This document shows, piece after piece, positions 7,793 through 15,150 of a stretch of 34,883 bases of DNA. The notes beneath the pieces were generated by a model, which ran no database searches, was not told where the DNA came from, and saw only the letters and a list, made by a program, of their open reading frames with translations. Positions within the stretch are counted from its first letter, which is position 1. The number at the start of each line of letters is the position of its first letter. The stretch is from a virus. The translations under genes were made by a program, and so were the position numbers. The stretch is from positions 1 to 34,883 of IMG/VR virus record IMGVR_UViG_3300042402_001476; one strand, 5' to 3'.

Positions 7793-9081
7793 AACCCAAT
7801 ACTTTATGCATGGCACCGTGGACGCACACGTATCTGAGCCCACAGACAGAAAGACGTATGTGTTGTGCTAGTCGCGAACCCGCACAGAACTTCGAACAGT
7901 ATATTGATACCACAGCCGGCACGGGAAAATATATACCTATCACGCTAGAAGAACATTGGAACGGGGATCACATGCGCTCTGTAAGAAAACGCATGCTGGC
8001 CGGCGAAACCCTACCCGAGTGCGAAGTATGCAATGATCGACTGTTGAATACTGATGTTTACCGCAGTTATTTTAATAATCTCTTTGAACATAAGTACAAA
8101 CAAGTAGTAGAAACAACTGACGCTTCGGGCTACACGACCATGAAGCCCGTAAGCTGGGATTACCGATTCAGTAATCTCTGCAACTTCAAATGCCGTATGT
8201 GCGGTGACATGCTGTCTAGCTCGTGGGAAAGTGAGCAAAGACAACACAATATGATCAACTGGTCTAATCCAAAAAACAATTGGATGAAACCTGGGATCAA
8301 AAGCGAAATTGAAAAGTTCCAGACAACTCAAATTGAAGCCGAGTTCGCAGCAGCGGTAGAGGACCACCGTGTAGAAGAAGTATATTGGGTAGGTGGCGAA
8401 CCTTTAATGTATGAACAACATTGGAGGTATATGAAAAGAATAATAGAATTAGGAGATGGTCCAAATGTCTACGCAAGATATAATACTAACCTTAGTAGAA
8501 TTAACTATAGGGGTATTAACTTGTTTAGGGATATTTTATCTGGGTTACGTGATTGGCAAGTCTGCGCGAGCCTCGACGGAACAGGACGAATTGGCGAGTA
8601 CATTAGAACAGGCCTCAAATACGATAGCTGGCTTGAGAACTTCGCTGAAGGAGTATCGCATTCAACTCATCGTAGACAGATGCGAATCGATTTCACCCTT
8701 ACCCTGCCAGGATTGTTTGAGGTTGAACGGATTGCAAGATTGTCCGCAACCTACGGAACACAAGTTCTGGCGAAGGTAGTTTTTAGTTTTAGCTCGGACA
8801 TAGTTATGTCGCCTTTAGCACTACCCAGACCCTTATTAGATAAATGGGTAGACGAAATATTAAATGCCGGAGTAGCCGGCCCATTAAAGGATATCTTAGT
8901 CCAGCTAAAAACTAGACCCACATTCCAAGAGCAGTATGGCGAAGCAGAATATGCCAAAGGTATTGCTCGAGGAAAGGCTCGTGTGTTACAATTAGAGTCT
9001 ATCCGTAGTCAAGACATTACCATGGATGAAATTTTATCAGAAAGAGCCGATGTGTATGAGTGGTGGACTTCCATCAGTTAA
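7789..9081 (+). CDS. Radical SAM protein with N-terminal SPASM/twitch-like domain (6 of 6), TTG start
   Basis: 430 residues from a TTG start at 7789, chosen because it overlaps the previous stop as TTGA and keeps the first cysteine motif (CMAPWTHTY, C7). C25/C26 (MCC) and C78/C81 (CEVC) complete the auxiliary set. The core is C131, C135 and C138 (CNFKCRMC), then SSSW, with GGEP at 202-205. It groups with copies 3 and 4. This gene is clearly richer in G+C than the preceding AT-rich pair, with individual 60-base stretches near 45 percent against about 15 percent, suggesting a separate origin. A nested frame at 8465-8779 is listed separately. Confidence 0.92.
   Translation: MKPNTLCMAPWTHTYLSPQTERRMCCASREPAQNFEQYIDTTAGTGKYIPITLEEHWNGDHMRSVRKRMLAGETLPECEVCNDRLLNTDVYRSYFNNLFEHKYKQVVETTDASGYTTMKPVSWDYRFSNLCNFKCRMCGDMLSSSWESEQRQHNMINWSNPKNNWMKPGIKSEIEKFQTTQIEAEFAAAVEDHRVEEVYWVGGEPLMYEQHWRYMKRIIELGDGPNVYARYNTNLSRINYRGINLFRDILSGLRDWQVCASLDGTGRIGEYIRTGLKYDSWLENFAEGVSHSTHRRQMRIDFTLTLPGLFEVERIARLSATYGTQVLAKVVFSFSSDIVMSPLALPRPLLDKWVDEILNAGVAGPLKDILVQLKTRPTFQEQYGEAEYAKGIARGKARVLQLESIRSQDITMDEILSERADVYEWWTSIS
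8465..8779 (+). CDS. Possible overprinted small membrane protein inside radical SAM gene 6 (weak)
   Basis: A 104-codon frame lies entirely within the radical SAM gene in the +1 frame. Its ATG at 8465 follows AGGAG with 9 bases between, a good ribosome-binding site that also fits the host frame by chance coding of LGDG. The product would have an N-terminal hydrophobic helix (about residues 6-28), a charged helical stretch and a C-terminus with CQDC. This layout recalls inner-membrane spanins, but there is no sequence match I recognise. Other +1-frame shadows in this window are also hydrophobic, so chance is a serious explanation. Confidence 0.15.
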   Translation: MSTQDIILTLVELTIGVLTCLGIFYLGYVIGKSARASTEQDELASTLEQASNTIAGLRTSLKEYRIQLIVDRCESISPLPCQDCLRLNGLQDCPQPTEHKFWRR

Positions 9082-10198
9082 AGTAGTATTACGAAACCCA
9101 TTAAACTACAGTGATCAAATTGATTACACTATAGTTCCTAACGACACCCAAATATCTAAGGATTGGATAGTTGCTCTTAAACAAATCTTGTCTACAAAGA
9201 AACATTTAGAAAAAAATTTTTGTTTTTTAGGATTTCCAAAAACAGCTAGAAATTTAAGTTATCTGTGCAATGAACTAAATCAAGCAGTTTATCGTATTAA
9301 TTTGTTTAACATGACAAAGATATGGCAGAGCAACGGGTTATCTGAATATGCCATAGAAGACTATTACACTCCTGACACAGTTAGGTATGGCGATGAGTAT
9401 CCAGTAGAAGAAGATACTAGTCCTGGTTTATATATCAAGCACGGAGTGATGAATAGATTACATAATCATTTTGAAGTTCTACAAGGGACTGTAGATAATT
9501 TAAGTCATTATTATATCTTAGCTGACTATAACACAAAATATGCAATTAGACAATTAAATAATCTCTGTCATGAGATAGAAAATCTTATACTTAGTCAACG
9601 TAAACAAATTACCTTACCTGAATGGGTACGGGCTAGTCAAGTTACTACTTTTTTACATGCCGATCGATACGTACTAACAGATGAACACAGAAAAAGTTTT
9701 GCAAATGGTTACGATAGAAAATTTGGGCATGTATATATGCACTGGGCACAAATTGGAAAAACACTATTTGAAGTTTTCCGCGACGAAAATGCTCCTGCAC
9801 TAGATTCAACTATATGCGAAGCTGTTACACATTTACAATATTACAGTGGCGAATTTGACGTTGAATGGGGCAATGATGTTGTATACGGCAAAAATAAAAA
9901 ATGGCACAACGAATTAATAGACGACTTTAACGCATGGTTAAAAAAATATAACTACGATCCATGCGATACTAATTTAAGTTTAGGTTACTTGCCATTGGGA
10001 CAAATACCGCTACAGCAAACTTTTGGTACTACCAACGAAATACAAATAAGATCAATCTTGTCAAAATATTTAGATATCTACAAAATAGAAGTAGATGATG
10101 TCTATAACATTTACGATTACTGCTGGACTGATTTTAATTACAAACAAATGCAAATTGATATGATGAGACCAGGATATGATTATAATAGCAGGCGGTGA
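9056..10198 (+). CDS. Conserved phage protein of unknown function
   Basis: 380 residues from ATG 9056; the frame is also open from 9050 and 9026. The 9056 start is preferred because AGAAAGAG lies at suitable spacing, although it gives a 26-base overlap with the radical SAM gene. I recognise no catalytic motif. The protein is soluble and rich in Tyr, Asn and His, with a histidine- and tryptophan-containing centre (HNHFEVLQG, YMHWAQIGKTLFEVF, YYSGEFDVEWG) and an ending DMMRPGYDYNSRR. Similar proteins occur, to my recollection, in marine phages without assigned function. It overlaps the next SGNH gene by 23 bases, so it belongs to the same operon. Confidence 0.85.
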   Translation: MSGGLPSVKVVLRNPLNYSDQIDYTIVPNDTQISKDWIVALKQILSTKKHLEKNFCFLGFPKTARNLSYLCNELNQAVYRINLFNMTKIWQSNGLSEYAIEDYYTPDTVRYGDEYPVEEDTSPGLYIKHGVMNRLHNHFEVLQGTVDNLSHYYILADYNTKYAIRQLNNLCHEIENLILSQRKQITLPEWVRASQVTTFLHADRYVLTDEHRKSFANGYDRKFGHVYMHWAQIGKTLFEVFRDENAPALDSTICEAVTHLQYYSGEFDVEWGNDVVYGKNKKWHNELIDDFNAWLKKYNYDPCDTNLSLGYLPLGQIPLQQTFGTTNEIQIRSILSKYLDIYKIEVDDVYNIYDYCWTDFNYKQMQIDMMRPGYDYNSRR

Positions 10199-10994
10199 TA
10201 GTTTTATTTTTGGTAATGAGTTGTGTGATCAGCAAGGATCGATGTTTAGCTCAAAGACTTTTTCTGCTATATTAGCACAAGGTGCCGAGTATCATTGTGC
10301 GGCATGGCCAGGAAATGCAAACAATGCAATTTCTAGAATGACAATGGCCGCATGCGAACGATTTAAAAAACAAAAACCAATTGTTATTGTCACATGGACA
10401 TTTTGTCAAAGATACGAATTTCGTTTTAACTATAACACTAAACAACGTATAAGTCCATGGTATAGTGTAAATCCATGGACCGCAGACAACCTGTCGGCAA
10501 AAACTTTAAAAGATATTTTTGTAACAGACAACGGTAACATTATAAAAGAGCAGCTACATAATCTAGAAACAGCTCAACAAACTGGAACCGCAGATTTTGC
10601 AGCTGGATTTTATAAACATGTTGGTAATAGCGAGTATTATGAATTATACGCTAGTTTTAAAGAATTTGTATTCTTGCAGAATTACTTTAAAATAAATGAA
10701 ATCCCTTATTTAATGATTCCAGCTGAAAATAATTTTTACAAACACGAGAATTATACAAGATCAAAAGACACTTTTTTGGAAGACTTATATAATCAAATAG
10801 ATTGGACTAATTGGTTCTTCTTTCCAGAAGGTACCGCAGCCAATGAAACCACGGAACCTAGAGGATTTTACCAATGGGCCATTGAGAATAAATATCCTGT
10901 GGGCACATCTCACCCTCTCGAAGAAGCACATGCAGCAGCAGCAGAACTCATAAAGGAAAAATTCAATGGACTGGTTACGAAATCTTTGGAATAG
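10176..10994 (+). CDS. SGNH/GDSL-like hydrolase family protein (2 of 5)
   Basis: 272 residues. It starts with the nucleophile block AGGDSFIFGNE (Ser9), then WPGNANNAI with the conserved Gly-Asn near 46-47, and ends with SHPLEEAH (His246), where the other plus-strand copies have DHPLE. The usual Asp two residues before the His is therefore replaced, and whether the catalytic dyad is intact is uncertain. About the same length as copy 1 and related to it at both ends. Its start lies 23 bases inside the upstream gene and its last 29 bases overlap the small peptide gene at 10966. Probable role: acyl-ester removal or transfer on a sugar, by family only. Confidence 0.8.
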   Translation: MIIIAGGDSFIFGNELCDQQGSMFSSKTFSAILAQGAEYHCAAWPGNANNAISRMTMAACERFKKQKPIVIVTWTFCQRYEFRFNYNTKQRISPWYSVNPWTADNLSAKTLKDIFVTDNGNIIKEQLHNLETAQQTGTADFAAGFYKHVGNSEYYELYASFKEFVFLQNYFKINEIPYLMIPAENNFYKHENYTRSKDTFLEDLYNQIDWTNWFFFPEGTAANETTEPRGFYQWAIENKYPVGTSHPLEEAHAAAAELIKEKFNGLVTKSLE

Positions 10995-11067
10995 AGTACG
11001 ACTAGAAATACGTTATAGACGTAAGTTAAAAGAATTGAGAAAAAGAGATCCATTTATATACAAATGA
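10966..11067 (+). CDS. 33-residue basic, Trp-containing peptide
   Basis: A short frame of 33 codons. It begins MDWLRNLWNRVRLEI and ends KRDPFIYK, with a run of Arg/Lys in between (RRKLKELRKR). The start overlaps the SGNH gene by 29 bases and the TGA stop overlaps the next ATG as ATGA at 11064-11067, the same joint used throughout this operon. That is strong evidence for a real gene. The peptide would form an amphipathic, strongly cationic helix. Similar tiny proteins ending in RDPFIYK are, from memory, common in marine phages. It could act at a membrane or bind nucleic acid; function unknown. Confidence 0.75.
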   Translation: MDWLRNLWNRVRLEIRYRRKLKELRKRDPFIYK

Positions 11068-11702
11068 TATACGCAATTGGTGACAGTTTTACATTTGGTG
11101 ATGAATTGCCGTCGCAAGAGTTAGCTTGGCCGACATTACTGAGTAAAAAGCTCGGCACACCTGTTCTTAATAAGGGACGCCCGGCCAGCGGAAACAACCG
11201 CATGGTTAAACGAGCAATTGACGCAGTCATTGATAAAAGTCAACTAATAGTCATTGGCTGGAGTGATTGTAATAGACAAGAATTTGCCGACAATATTGGA
11301 ACATACGATCTTTGGGCAGGAAGAAATTATCGTGCGTTCCAACTTGAAGATCCTACACATAGAATTAATTTAATAAAATACATGACTGCGTATGATACAC
11401 CAGAGTATTATTATGCAGAATGGCTCAGACAAATTATTCTCGTACAAAATTTATGCAAAGCAAATGACATAAATTGCGTTATGTTTATTGCTTGTGGAGC
11501 AAACGCTAGTCATAATCAATACCATACAAAATATAAAAAATTAGTTGATGCCATTGATCATTCTGAATTTGTAGACGACATGTTCACAAGTGTAGGGGAA
11601 TGGACATATGGTACTCCGCATGGGCCCAATGATCATCCTTTAGAACAAGGCCATGAAATAATAGCCAATAAAATTTATGAACATATCAAAAATCTTGGTT
11701 GA
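11064..11702 (+). CDS. SGNH/GDSL-like hydrolase family protein (3 of 5)
   Basis: 212 residues, the compact form of the family. IGDSFTFGDE (Ser8) is the first block, GRPASGNNRM gives the conserved Gly-Asn at 43-44, and DHPLEQGHE (Asp190, His191) is the C-terminal dyad, so all visible catalytic positions are present. There is no signal peptide or membrane segment. It is joined to the preceding 33-residue gene by ATGA and separated from the next gene by 21 bases containing GAGGA. Likely an esterase acting on an acylated sugar or cofactor, inferred only from the family and neighbouring carbohydrate genes. Confidence 0.84.
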   Translation: MIYAIGDSFTFGDELPSQELAWPTLLSKKLGTPVLNKGRPASGNNRMVKRAIDAVIDKSQLIVIGWSDCNRQEFADNIGTYDLWAGRNYRAFQLEDPTHRINLIKYMTAYDTPEYYYAEWLRQIILVQNLCKANDINCVMFIACGANASHNQYHTKYKKLVDAIDHSEFVDDMFTSVGEWTYGTPHGPNDHPLEQGHEIIANKIYEHIKNLG

Positions 11703-11723
11703 AATTTTACCTGAGGATTCAAA

Positions 11724-12509
11724 ATGGCAGTAGAAGTTTTTGAAAATATATTAACTAAATTACAAATTGAAGATCTTTTGAATTATTTTCAAATTGATGA
11801 TCATCATGTTGACGATAGATTTGATGTTAGATCAAAGTCACCAAACTGGAACGATCAGTGGCCAAAACAATCTATAGAAAAAGAATTAAAAAAAATTCTT
11901 CAACCCTACGATGTAGAGACAGTGGTATTTAATTCTAGCAGGATTAGTTTCAGACTGCATGTAGATACCGGTACTGGACATGAAAAACTGTACAAAAATG
12001 TTTTGATTCCGATGTCGTATACGGGTAAAGCTTCTACGGTCTTTTTTAATAACTATTGGCACAAAAAAAGTACAAGATTTTCAAGATCCAATATAAGTCC
12101 TTTTAGATACAACATGTTCAACAAACACGGAAACATGGTCTGGGTAGATGATATACGCATACTACTAGAACAATGTAAAACCAATCCTCACAGTGTGACA
12201 GATTTTGTAGTCGATGATCAATTTATACAGTCGCTTGAAGATTTGGTTAAAAAACGATACTGTGCTGACGAACGCACAAGCAATTATAGTGATGTAGTAA
12301 ATTACGACCCGAGCAAAAAATTTGATATAACTTTTCATGAAGAATATTTAAATCATATTCCAATTGACGATTTACACGGCCTATCTATTGATAGAGTATA
12401 CAATTGGTCTATTGGAGATATTGTAATTTTTGATAGAATTCAATTACATTGTGCCGGCGCAGGGCACACAAACAAAGTGGGACTTAGTTTGTTCCTCAAT
12501 TTAAAATGA
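11724..12509 (+). CDS. 2-oxoglutarate/Fe(II)-dependent oxygenase-like protein
   Basis: 261 residues. The double-stranded beta-helix iron site can be traced: FRLHVDTG gives the H-x-D pair (H79, D81). Near the end IQLHCAGAGHTNKVGLS gives the distal His (H242) and a Lys (K251) that could bind the 2-oxoglutarate carboxylate. The order and spacing fit non-heme iron dioxygenases of the phytanoyl/prolyl hydroxylase type, though overall similarity is too low to name a subfamily. It would hydroxylate an unknown substrate. A good ribosome-binding site (GAGGA) precedes the ATG, and the stop overlaps the carbamoyltransferase start by 4 bases, suggesting coordinated expression. Confidence 0.7.
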   Translation: MAVEVFENILTKLQIEDLLNYFQIDDHHVDDRFDVRSKSPNWNDQWPKQSIEKELKKILQPYDVETVVFNSSRISFRLHVDTGTGHEKLYKNVLIPMSYTGKASTVFFNNYWHKKSTRFSRSNISPFRYNMFNKHGNMVWVDDIRILLEQCKTNPHSVTDFVVDDQFIQSLEDLVKKRYCADERTSNYSDVVNYDPSKKFDITFHEEYLNHIPIDDLHGLSIDRVYNWSIGDIVIFDRIQLHCAGAGHTNKVGLSLFLNLK

Positions 12510-13987
12510 ATATATTAGGAATCTCAGCTGGATTTCATGATGCCGCTGCCGCAGTAATCAATTCACACGGCGACATACTTTTTGCTGGTCATAGCGAACG
12601 ATATAGCAAAGTCAAGAACGATGCCAATATCAGTTATGACTTAATGAAGGATGTCATGGAGCAAGGCGACATTCATCATGTGGCCTATTATGAAACTCCT
12701 TGGAAGAAACAATTACGCAGGCTGTATAGTGGCGAAGGTATTGAGTGGAACAAGTTATCCGCTCGAAAAATATTAACGGAACAGTTTGGTGGGTATGCAC
12801 AAATACCTAGTTATAGCACACACAGTCATCATCTCAGTCATGCAGCAGCAGGATTTCAAACCAGTCTATATGATAGAGCCACTGTAGTTGTTATTGATGC
12901 CATTGGTGAATGGGATACTATCACGATATGGGGTGCCAAATACGACAGCAAAGGACAAGCGCACTATAAACGTCTGTGGGGGCAACGATATCCACATAGC
13001 ATAGGATTGTTTTATAGTGCAATGACCAAACGTGCAGGTCTTAAACCCAATGAAGATGAATATATTCTAATGGGTATGAGCGCATATGGTAAACGGGATA
13101 TTAGCGATTTAATGAGCCATAGACTTGTACATAACGAAGTTAATATTTTGTTTAAAGAAAGCTTTCATGTTGGTATTCCGTCTAACTATCTTGAGTACGT
13201 ACACGACGTAGACATTGCCGCTGGCGCACAAGACCTAGCAGAAAATTTAATTTATAGTGTAATGCGCCGGGCCAGAGATTTTAAGTGGAGCACTAATCTT
13301 GTATACATGGGCGGAGTGGCATTAAATTGTTTAGCAAATAGAAACCTTGGAGAATACTTTGATAATATATGGATTATGCCTAACCCTGGCGATGCTGGTT
13401 CTAGTTTGGGAGCCGCAGCATTGGCGTTCGGCCGTCGCCTCAATTGGAGTAGTGCTTACTTGGGACATAATATCCCCGGTCCTTACCCTGTTAATAATGT
13501 TATTGATACTTTGCTTACAGACAAAATCTGCGGAGCCGCCAGCGGAAGAGCAGAATTTGGACCAAGAGCGTTAGGCAATAGAAGTCTTCTTGCAGACCCT
13601 AGAGGACCTGATATAAAGGATAGAGTAAATGAAATCAAACGCAGACAACAATTCAGACCTTTTGCCCCTGTTATATTGGAAGAGATGGCTAATCAGTACT
13701 TTGATTTCAGCCCTGGCTGGACTAATAGCCGTTATATGCAGTCTGTCGCTCGTTGTCGGCGTCCTGACCTGTTTCCTGCTATCTGTCATGTTGATGGGAC
13801 CAGTCGAGTACAAACGGTACCGCAAGATGGTTCGGGAATCAGAGAACTGTTAGAAAAATGGTTTGCGATAACTGATTGTCCTATGTTGCTTAATACAAGT
13901 TTAAACATCAAAGGAGAACCAATGGTTAACAATCGTGCAGATGCAGACAGATTTGAACAACGATACGGTGTAAAGGTACACTCATGA
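12506..13987 (+). CDS. Carbamoyltransferase (NodU/CmcH/TobZ family)
   Basis: 493 residues. N-terminal ILGISAGFHDAAAA and SERYSKVKND are the start of the YrdC-related/actin-like half. HHLSHAAAGF (H108, H109, H112) is the metal-site motif, DAIGEWDT the phosphate strand, and GGVALNC and GRAEFGPRALGNRS the C-terminal conserved blocks, followed by FRPFAPVILEE. The family transfers a carbamoyl group from carbamoyl phosphate, through carbamoyl-adenylate, onto hydroxyls of sugars or antibiotics. Length is slightly below the bacterial average (about 550). It is coupled by 4-base overlaps to oxygenase-like genes on both sides, which suggests sequential tailoring of one molecule. Confidence 0.95.
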   Translation: MNILGISAGFHDAAAAVINSHGDILFAGHSERYSKVKNDANISYDLMKDVMEQGDIHHVAYYETPWKKQLRRLYSGEGIEWNKLSARKILTEQFGGYAQIPSYSTHSHHLSHAAAGFQTSLYDRATVVVIDAIGEWDTITIWGAKYDSKGQAHYKRLWGQRYPHSIGLFYSAMTKRAGLKPNEDEYILMGMSAYGKRDISDLMSHRLVHNEVNILFKESFHVGIPSNYLEYVHDVDIAAGAQDLAENLIYSVMRRARDFKWSTNLVYMGGVALNCLANRNLGEYFDNIWIMPNPGDAGSSLGAAALAFGRRLNWSSAYLGHNIPGPYPVNNVIDTLLTDKICGAASGRAEFGPRALGNRSLLADPRGPDIKDRVNEIKRRQQFRPFAPVILEEMANQYFDFSPGWTNSRYMQSVARCRRPDLFPAICHVDGTSRVQTVPQDGSGIRELLEKWFAITDCPMLLNTSLNIKGEPMVNNRADADRFEQRYGVKVHS

Positions 13988-14541
13988 TTGTTAATACAGT
14001 AAACATAGCAACTGGGTCAAAAGTTTTTTTGATTGAAGAATTTTTACCCAATGGTGTACACGAAAAAATTAAAAAATTATTTAATGAGTTCGCAACAGAT
14101 AGTGTAGATTGGAAAATACCTGAGTGGGCACAAGGACGCCCAAGATATGTTTATTGCGGGCAAGACAATGACTTTTTAAGTTTAAAAAATTATGTTGAAT
14201 CAAAAGACCTAACAAACCAATTAAACGAAATCCTAGGAGTATCAGTACAAAACACCGGAATTGATTTATGGATTGATTTTGCTGGGTTTGGTACACTAGC
14301 ACCACATTATGAAAACGAAGGTAGTATTTACTTGTCTCAAATTTATATTTCTGACAAGGAGTATCCTTTCGTAGGTACAACTATCTATAATGATAACAAA
14401 GAAATTTTATTTCAACTGCCCTTCAGAGATAATTATGGGTGGCTTTTTGACAAAGGCTACACTGTCATGCACGGCAGAGAACACGATATTCCAGACAGTT
14501 TGGCAAGGTGCAGCATAATGTTGTGGTTTGATAAAACATGA
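13984..14541 (+). CDS. 2-oxoglutarate/Fe(II)-dependent oxygenase-like protein (prolyl 4-hydroxylase type)
   Basis: 185 residues. APHYENEG supplies an H-x-E pair (H108, E110) in place of the usual H-x-D, VMHGREHD supplies the distal His (H163), and SLARCSIMLWF supplies Arg175 for 2-oxoglutarate. This is the small single-domain layout of prolyl 4-hydroxylase-like phage oxygenases. Glu instead of Asp in the facial triad is unusual and may lower or change activity. It overlaps the carbamoyltransferase and the kinase gene by 4 bases each. Substrate unknown; sugar or amino-acid hydroxylation is the family expectation. Confidence 0.66.
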   Translation: MIVNTVNIATGSKVFLIEEFLPNGVHEKIKKLFNEFATDSVDWKIPEWAQGRPRYVYCGQDNDFLSLKNYVESKDLTNQLNEILGVSVQNTGIDLWIDFAGFGTLAPHYENEGSIYLSQIYISDKEYPFVGTTIYNDNKEILFQLPFRDNYGWLFDKGYTVMHGREHDIPDSLARCSIMLWFDKT

Positions 14542-14963
14542 TTAAAATTCTAATTATGGGTTTACCAGGTGCAGGCAAAACTACCTTGGCTGAAGCATTA
14601 CGTAATTTAATACAGGACAACAACAAAACTGCAGAATGGTTTAACGCAGACCTAGTCAGACAAGCATACGATGATTGGGATTTTAGTGTTGAAGGGCGTG
14701 TCAGACAAAGTGTTAGAATGCGGGAATTAGCAGACAAAATGAATAGTGATTGTGTGATATGCGATTTTGTGTGCCCGCTACCGGTCATGAGAGACCATTT
14801 TGCTGCTGATTTTGTAGTATGGATAGATACTATAGACGAAAGTAGATACGCAGATACCAATCAAATGTTTGTGGCACCAGAAAAATATAACCTAAAAGTC
14901 ATTGAACAAGACGCAGAAAAATGGGCAAAGATAATATATGAACAAATATCACATAAGATTTAA
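14538..14963 (+). CDS. Adenylylsulfate-kinase-like P-loop protein
   Basis: 141 residues. The Walker A motif is GLPGAGKTTLA (8-18). Next come FNADLVRQ and DWDFSVEGRVRQSVRM, matching the adenylyl-binding DxxR and the GR...R segments of CysC, then a CDFVCPLPVMRD strand comparable to the CysC Walker B/lid region. It is shorter than bacterial CysC (about 200), lacking part of the lid. It may phosphorylate APS or another small molecule. No sulfate adenylyltransferase is visible in the window, so PAPS synthesis by itself is not supported. Joined to flanking genes by overlaps of 4 and 26 bases. Confidence 0.78.
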   Translation: MIKILIMGLPGAGKTTLAEALRNLIQDNNKTAEWFNADLVRQAYDDWDFSVEGRVRQSVRMRELADKMNSDCVICDFVCPLPVMRDHFAADFVVWIDTIDESRYADTNQMFVAPEKYNLKVIEQDAEKWAKIIYEQISHKI

Positions 14964-15150
14964 TCATCAGCATAATAACAGCGGTCAAGTGTGGCGAGTA
15001 TTTGAAAATGGGCACGAATATTTGGTTGAACATTTAGATATTCGTGTTCCTCTTCATGATGAGATTACTATTGAAAACAACATAGAAAAATGGAATGTGT
15101 GTTGCAATGGTGTAATGACAATTAAAAATGGAGTAGCATACATATCATGA
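14938..15150 (+). CDS. Small conserved phage protein of unknown function
   Basis: 70 residues, beginning inside the kinase gene (26-base overlap) and ending in an ATGA overlap with the deaminase gene. Visible features are a conserved-looking centre (VWRVFENGHEYLVEHLDI) and a C-terminal block KWNVCCNGVMTIKNG with two adjacent cysteines. It looks like a small all-beta protein. I recall similar proteins next to phage nucleotide genes but know no function. No membrane segment and no catalytic motif. Confidence 0.75.
   Translation: MNKYHIRFNHQHNNSGQVWRVFENGHEYLVEHLDIRVPLHDEITIENNIEKWNVCCNGVMTIKNGVAYIS

Noticed and set aside
13347-13853. Two hydrophobic plus-strand frames inside the carbamoyltransferase gene
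   Set aside because: Both lie in the +1 frame of a well-conserved enzyme gene and have the same generic hydrophobic character as other +1 shadows. No independent evidence.
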